Source: CAZWEZ01 sp964632795
GTDB lineage: Bacteria > Pseudomonadota > Alphaproteobacteria > Rhodospirillales > 2-02-FULL-58-16
Reading direction: 5' to 3'
Assembly (NCBI GenBank): GCA_964632795.1
Contig: CAZWEZ010000001.1
Location: 62,001 to 126,000, forward strand
DNA length: 64,000 bases
The translations under genes and the position numbers were made by a program. Positions 59,418-64,000 of the stretch are shown here, piece by piece. Below the pieces are notes generated by a model. The model saw nothing but the letters and a program-made list of their open reading frames with translations. It ran no database searches and was not told where the DNA came from. Each line of letters begins with the position of its first letter. Positions within the stretch are counted from its first letter, which is position 1.

Positions 59418-60950
59418 TCACAGCGGGATGTTTCCGTGTTTCTTCCACGGGTTCTCCAGCTTCTTGTGGCGCAGCATCCTGAGCGAGCGGCAGATGCGGA
59501 ACCGGGTGTCGTGGGGCATGATGACGTCGTCGATGAAGCCCCGGTGGCCGGCGATGAAGGGGTTGGCGAAGCGTTGGCGGTATTCCTCGGTGCGCTCGGC
59601 GATCTTCTCGGCGTCGCCGATCTCGGAGCGGAAGATGATCTCCACCGCCCCCTTGGGCCCCATCACCGCGATCTCGGCCGACGGCCAGGCGAAGTTTACG
59701 TCGCCGCGCAGGTGCTTGGAGCTCATCACGTCGTAGGCCCCGCCGTAGGCCTTGCGCGTGATCAGCGTGACCTTGGGCACCGTCGCCTCGGCGAACGCGT
59801 AGAGCAGCTTGGAGCCGTGCTTGATGATGCCGCCGTACTCCTGGGCGGTGCCGGGCAGGAAGCCCGGGACGTCGACGAAGGTAACGATGGGGATGTTGAA
59901 GCAGTCGCAGAAACGCACGAAGCGCGCCCCCTTGGTCGCCGAGGCGATGTCCAGGCAGCCGGCCAGCACCAGCGGCTGGTTGGCGACGATGCCGACGGTG
60001 GAGCCCTCCATGCGCCCGAAACCGACGATGATGTTGCCGGCAAAATCGGGCTGAAGCTCGAAAAAGTCGCCCTCGTCGACCACCTTCTCGATCAGCTCCT
60101 TGATGTCGTAGGGCTTGTTCGGGTTGTCCGGGACCAGGGTGTCCAGCGACGGCTCGACCCGCTCCGCTGTATCGGAGGTCGGCCGGGTCGGCGGTTTCTC
60201 CCGGTTGTTGGCGGGCAGGAAGTCGAAGAACCGGCGCACGCTGAGCAAGGCCTCGGTATCGTCCTCGAAGGCCCGGTCGGCGACTCCGGACTTGGTGGTA
60301 TGGGTGACGGCGCCGCCCAATTCCTCGCGGGTCACCTCCTCGTGGGTCACCGTCTTGACCACGTCGGGGCCGGTGACGAACATGTAGGAGGTGCCCTTGA
60401 CCATGAAGATGAAGTCGGTCATCGCCGGCGAATAGACGGCGCCCCCGGCGCACGGCCCCATGATCATCGAGATCTGCGGGATCACGCCCGAGGCGGTAAC
60501 GTTGCGCTGGAAGACGTCGGCGTAACCGCCCAGCGAGGACACCCCTTCCTGGATCCGGGCGCCGCCGGAATCGTTGAGCCCGATCACCGGCGCCCCGACC
60601 TTCATCGCGTGATCCATGATCTTGCAGATCTTGCCGGCGTGGGATTCCGACAGCGAACCGCCGAAGACGGTGAAGTCCTGGCTGAACACGAACACCAGGC
60701 GGCCGTTGATGGTGCCGTAGCCGGTGACGACGCCGTCCCCGGGTACGGTCTGCTGGTCCATCTCGAAGTCGGTGCAGCGGTGCTCGACGAACATGTCCCA
60801 TTCCTCGAAGGACGACGGATCGAGCAGCAGTTCGATGCGTTCGCGCGCCGTCAGCTTGCCCTTGGCGTGCTGGGCGTCGATCCGCCGCTGGCCGCCGCCG
60901 AGGCGGGCCCGTTGACGCTTTTCCTCCAACTGCTTGATGATGTCGTGCAT
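59418..60950 (-). CDS. Acyl-CoA (propionyl/acetyl) carboxylase beta subunit
   Basis: A 510-residue carboxyltransferase from the ATG at 60950 (a GTG at 60962 would add four residues). Family segments are MHDIIKQLEEKRQRARLGGG at the start, GLNDSGGARIQEGVSSLGGYA (oxyanion region) and MGPKGAVEIIFR near the end. It moves the carboxyl group from biotin to the acyl-CoA made available by the alpha subunit at 56732-58717. Length equals PccB. An ATP12-like chaperone gene precedes it on the same strand. Confidence 0.95.
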   Translation of the reverse strand: MHDIIKQLEEKRQRARLGGGQRRIDAQHAKGKLTARERIELLLDPSSFEEWDMFVEHRCTDFEMDQQTVPGDGVVTGYGTINGRLVFVFSQDFTVFGGSLSESHAGKICKIMDHAMKVGAPVIGLNDSGGARIQEGVSSLGGYADVFQRNVTASGVIPQISMIMGPCAGGAVYSPAMTDFIFMVKGTSYMFVTGPDVVKTVTHEEVTREELGGAVTHTTKSGVADRAFEDDTEALLSVRRFFDFLPANNREKPPTRPTSDTAERVEPSLDTLVPDNPNKPYDIKELIEKVVDEGDFFELQPDFAGNIIVGFGRMEGSTVGIVANQPLVLAGCLDIASATKGARFVRFCDCFNIPIVTFVDVPGFLPGTAQEYGGIIKHGSKLLYAFAEATVPKVTLITRKAYGGAYDVMSSKHLRGDVNFAWPSAEIAVMGPKGAVEIIFRSEIGDAEKIAERTEEYRQRFANPFIAGHRGFIDDVIMPHDTRFRICRSLRMLRHKKLENPWKKHGNIPL

Positions 60951-61013
60951 GGCCTCCCCCACCGCCTCTAGTGTCCTGAATCAGAAGATTGGTAAAGCCC
61001 TCTTCACGAGGTG

Positions 61014-61724
61014 TCAAACCTCCCGGGCCAGGGCCAGGAAGGCGGCCGCGGCGTGGATGTCGTCATGCAGGACGCGACCCCGGGCGGCGGTTTCCTCGTC
61101 CTCTCCCCACTTTTCGCTCTGGTAGGTCTCGTCCAGCCACGAGGCCGCGAAGGCCCCCTCGGCGTCGAGCCGGCCCGCCGCCAGGGCAAGGGCGATGACC
61201 AGCGAACCGCAGGCGGCGACGGTGCTGGCCAGGGCCGCCAACTCCAGGTCGTCCAGGGCCTCGACGGCCCGGCGCAGGGACTCGACCGCTTGGCGAGGCT
61301 GGTCCACGGGGGCGACGCCGGTGGTCACCCGCAGCGTGGCGCCGTGGCGTTCCGCCGCCCAGTCGAGCAACGGCTGCCAGGACGCCTGTTGGCGCTCCGC
61401 CAGATCGCGGGGAAAGCCGGCCCGGTAACACAGCAGATCGGTATCGGCGTACCTGACCACGGTCTCGACGACGCCCGACCGCTCCCGGCCCATGCGGTCG
61501 ATAGCGGTGCCGGCGAGCCGGCTCAAGAGCATGGTGTGGGGGCGGATCTCGTCCTCCTGAGCCCGCCATTCGTCGGCCACGGCGTCGGCCAGGGCCCGGC
61601 CCGGCAGGGCCAACGGCGCGCCGGCCGGGGTCCGGACGGGGCGGCCGTCCAGGGTGACGGCGAACCCGGCGTCGGTCGGCTCGACATCGACCACGCGGTA
61701 GGCCCGTTTCGCCGGCGCCTTCAT
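61014..61724 (-). CDS. ATP12-family F1-ATPase assembly chaperone
   Basis: A 236-residue protein of the ATP12 family, which in mitochondria helps assemble the alpha subunit of F1 ATPase and is also found in alphaproteobacteria. The family pattern is visible as GFAVTLDGRPVRTPAGAPLALP, then DEIRPHTMLLSRLAGTAIDR and a final CGSLVIALALAAGRLDAEGAF. GGAGG lies five bases before the ATG at 61724. It is read just before the carboxylase beta gene, 63 bases apart; common transcription is possible. Confidence 0.92.
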   Translation of the reverse strand: MKAPAKRAYRVVDVEPTDAGFAVTLDGRPVRTPAGAPLALPGRALADAVADEWRAQEDEIRPHTMLLSRLAGTAIDRMGRERSGVVETVVRYADTDLLCYRAGFPRDLAERQQASWQPLLDWAAERHGATLRVTTGVAPVDQPRQAVESLRRAVEALDDLELAALASTVAACGSLVIALALAAGRLDAEGAFAASWLDETYQSEKWGEDEETAARGRVLHDDIHAAAAFLALAREV

Positions 61725-61788
61725 GGAACCTCCAGGCTGGTAAGCACTAGGGTGTGTACCCAAGGCTGTTCGAGTCCGCGCGTTCTAT

Positions 61789-63546
61789 TTACACCGACAG
61801 CCCCGCCTTGCGGAGACCTTCGAGTAGGTGTTCAAGATCGTCATCGTTGCGATAGGGGTCTATCAACCACCAGTAGCGCGCCCAACCACCAGGGGTGTCG
61901 CCGGGGAAAGTCGGAAATTCCTCGCGCGCCTGGGCCTCGAAGTCAGCTAACGCGGCGCGCGCTGCTTCGTCGTCGCCCAATTGTGCGTAACACGCCGCCA
62001 ACCAACCGCGTCCCTCTACGATTGGATTCGGTAGCTCGCGAAACGCCGCGAGGGCTTCCTCGTATCGTCGCATCGTGTAATGCGCCATACCGCGACAAAA
62101 CACGGTCGACTCGGCAAGCCCCGTGTCCATCGGGCTGAGCCGTTCGCTTTTGGCGATCTCCTCCAGGCCAGCGTCGGCGTCGCCAGCAAGTATCAGGCAC
62201 ATGCCGTAGCTCATAACGGTCGTGGCATCACCGGGGACAAGCGCCAGCGCCCGTTGGAAGTGATGGATCGCTTGGTCGTGCTGGCTTTTGTAGAGGTACG
62301 TGTAAGCGAGCGAAGCTTGCGCCTGGCCGACGGTTGCATTCATATGGACCGCCTTGGTCGCATACTGAAAGGCCAATTCGAGCGACTGCTCGGGGTCTTC
62401 CACCCACCAGCCCTCGAAATCCCAGGCAAGGCACTGGGCGAGCCAAGCCCACGCTTGGGCATTGTCAGGGCTGAGCTCGGTTGCCTTGGTGAACATCTCG
62501 CGCGCCTTGGCGTTGTCGTCGCGAGTGTACTTCCAGGCCAACTCCCTGCCACGAAGGATTAAGTCGTAGGCCGCCAGACTCGTTTCGTCCATCGATTTTA
62601 CATGGCCGAGCCGATCACCTTCGACCCGATCGGCCAAAGTCGAAGAGATCGTGTGTGAAATTTCGTCCTGCACGGCAAAAATATCCTCGAGGTCGCGGTC
62701 GTAGCGCTCGGCCCAAAGGTGGTTGCCGCTCGCCGCCTCGATGAGCTGGGCCGTCACCCGCACCCGGCTCCCCGCCTTTCGCACGCTGCCCTCGACGACG
62801 TATTGGACGCCCAGTTTGCTCCCGATCTCTCCGACATTGACCGACTGACCCTTGAAGGCGAACGACGAGTTGCGGGAGATCACGAACAGCGAGCGAAAAC
62901 GCGACAGCTCGGTGATGATGTCCTCGGTGATGCCATCGGAGAAGTACTCCTGCTCGGCATCTCCGCTCATGTTTGTGAAGGGCAGCACGGCGATGGAAGG
63001 CTTGTCCGGCAGTGCCAATTCAGGCGATCCCGTCTCAACCATTCCAGACGTCGATATCGCGACCACGATTCTGTAAACCCGCACCGGCGCCGAAACATGC
63101 TTGACCTCATGCTCGCCCAAGTCCTCGAAACGATGATCCAGCCGGTTGCGCACCTGGTCGTAAGCGCCCCCGGAGATACAAATGCCGCCGGGGTCGGCCA
63201 GCGCCTCGATGCGGGCGGCGATGTTCACGCCTTCGCCGTGGATATCCTCGCCGTCGTCGATGATATCGCCGAGATTGAGCCCCATGCGGAAGTCGAGCGG
63301 GCTCGCCTTCAACTCCGTTTGCATGGTGACGGCACACTTGACGGCGTCCTGGACGGTGGGAAACTCGGCCAGGAAACCATCGCCCGTCAGCTTGACGATG
63401 CGTCCGGAATGTTCAGAGATCGCGGGCTCAACAATGTCGGTGCGGGCGGCCTGCCAGGCGGCGACGGTGCCGTCTGTATCCTGCTCGACGAGCCGCGTGT
63501 AGCCCGCGACATCGGCGGCAAGGATGGCGGCGAGCCGGCGTTCCAA
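61789..63546 (-). CDS. Class III adenylate cyclase with TPR domain
   Basis: A 585-residue protein from a TTG at 63546 (LERRLAAILAADVAGYTRL, the usual family start); an ATG at 63579 gives 596 residues. The cyclase domain is N-terminal (about 1-165): ILAADVAGYT and VKLTGDGFLAEF hold the metal aspartates and GEGVNIAARIE the Asn/Arg pair. A middle part (IAVLPFTNMSGDAEQEYFSDG) is the region found in many alphaproteobacterial cyclase-TPR proteins. TPR-like repeats fill residues about 350-570. It is a soluble cAMP producer with a protein-binding tail, regulation unknown. Confidence 0.92.
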   Translation of the reverse strand: MERRLAAILAADVAGYTRLVEQDTDGTVAAWQAARTDIVEPAISEHSGRIVKLTGDGFLAEFPTVQDAVKCAVTMQTELKASPLDFRMGLNLGDIIDDGEDIHGEGVNIAARIEALADPGGICISGGAYDQVRNRLDHRFEDLGEHEVKHVSAPVRVYRIVVAISTSGMVETGSPELALPDKPSIAVLPFTNMSGDAEQEYFSDGITEDIITELSRFRSLFVISRNSSFAFKGQSVNVGEIGSKLGVQYVVEGSVRKAGSRVRVTAQLIEAASGNHLWAERYDRDLEDIFAVQDEISHTISSTLADRVEGDRLGHVKSMDETSLAAYDLILRGRELAWKYTRDDNAKAREMFTKATELSPDNAQAWAWLAQCLAWDFEGWWVEDPEQSLELAFQYATKAVHMNATVGQAQASLAYTYLYKSQHDQAIHHFQRALALVPGDATTVMSYGMCLILAGDADAGLEEIAKSERLSPMDTGLAESTVFCRGMAHYTMRRYEEALAAFRELPNPIVEGRGWLAACYAQLGDDEAARAALADFEAQAREEFPTFPGDTPGGWARYWWLIDPYRNDDDLEHLLEGLRKAGLSV

Positions 63547-63688
63547 ATGGTAATTCCCCCTGGAACTGAAGGTTACCATCTGGCGAGGGGCAAATCCATG
63601 CGTGAATGCCTAACGGAAACTCCGCCCGAGGCCTGCTTTCAAGCATTCAGCGGACATCTAATTACGATGTCATTTATTGGTCCATGAC

Positions 63689-64000
63689 CTAGTTCCCGAA
63701 CAGGCCCTTCAGGCCCTCGGTAATGATTCCGGTGATGCCCTCCTTCTCCTTCTCGACCGGCTTCTCGACCGGCGTTGGCGCGCTTTGGGTGGTCGTCGCC
63801 GCTTTCCTGGGGGCCGAGGGGACCAGCGGTTTGCCGGCCAGGGCAAGCTTGCAGTAGTCGGTCTCGTCGACGCCTCCGGAATCGCCGCCGCCACTGCCGG
63901 CGCCGACCAGCCCGCCGAGGGCCTGGAGCCCACCGGAAGCCAAACCCGTCGCTGTCGATACCACCCCGGTGACGACGCCGACGGCGGCGGCGGCGACGTC
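63689..64000 (-). CDS. Unknown small Ala/Gly-rich protein, N-terminus outside window
   Basis: The last 103 residues of a protein whose start lies beyond base 64000. It is rich in Val, Ala and Gly near the window edge (VVSTATGLASGGLQALGGLVGAG), has one Cys, and ends with a Lys/Glu-rich stretch (KPVEKEKEGITGIITEGLKG) and LFGN. It may be a secreted or outer-membrane-associated protein with a signal peptide upstream, but nothing identifies it. Confidence 0.55.
   Translation of the reverse strand, partial: DVAAAAVGVVTGVVSTATGLASGGLQALGGLVGAGSGGGDSGGVDETDYCKLALAGKPLVPSAPRKAATTTQSAPTPVEKPVEKEKEGITGIITEGLKGLFGN

Overview
The window looks like a chromosome segment of a high-GC alphaproteobacterium, probably a Rhodospirillales-type organism. 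The reasons are the block bamE / CBP3-family chaperone / YceD (DUF177) / rpmF / plsX / fabH / ihfA / merR / tRNA-Pro, the bc1-assembly and ATP12-type chaperones, the membrane pyrophosphatase and the number of class III cyclases. No species name can be read from the sequence.

1-15063 is respiratory. Two related operons for complex iron-sulfur molybdoenzymes (CISM) face each other and end 131 bases apart. Each has a molybdopterin catalytic subunit, a four-cluster ferredoxin subunit, an NrfD-type membrane subunit, a tetraheme cytochrome, a membrane-anchored dodecaheme cytochrome and a diheme cytochrome. Each set carries 18 heme sites; the left operon also has a TorD-like chaperone with a terminator-like hairpin inside its coding sequence. 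The substrate cannot be told from sequence; polysulfide, thiosulfate or tetrathionate-type enzymes are the nearest relatives by architecture.

15759-28696 holds a compact 12.9-kb integrated element in a tRNA-Pro(GGG) gene. A 47-bp repeat of the tRNA 3' part bounds it. It carries a tyrosine integrase, an AlpA-like regulator, a primase-helicase with an origin-like region, a terminase and a DUF4055-type portal, but no recognisable capsid or tail gene. An AT-rich cassette of three unfamiliar genes (25675-27311) is the best candidate here for an undescribed accessory or defence system. Gene scraps lie next to the right end.

28779-35806 is housekeeping: MerR regulator, IHF alpha, FabH, PlsX, L32, YceD, CBP3-like chaperone, BamE and a proton-pumping pyrophosphatase. 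35955-42408 has a cyclic-nucleotide-binding-domain potassium channel, a TPR sulfotransferase, a 34-residue open frame made of two pieces of RuBisCO large subunit, an acidic repeat protein, two methyltransferases and two copies of a palindromic MITE-like element with 3-bp target duplications.

42405-64000 holds an Old Yellow Enzyme homologue, a signalling island (coiled-coil protein, GAF-GAF-PAS cyclase, response regulator, CHASE2 cyclase), a type I secretion ABC/HlyD pair, a MotA/MotB pair, a metallo-beta-lactamase-fold hydrolase, a SAM hydroxide adenosyltransferase, acylphosphatase, and both subunits of a biotin-dependent acyl-CoA carboxylase with a ParDE-like toxin-antitoxin pair between them on the other strand. 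An ATP12-like chaperone, a third cyclase with TPR repeats and a partial unknown gene end the window. Three predicted cAMP producers and one predicted cyclic-nucleotide-binding channel lie within 28 kb.
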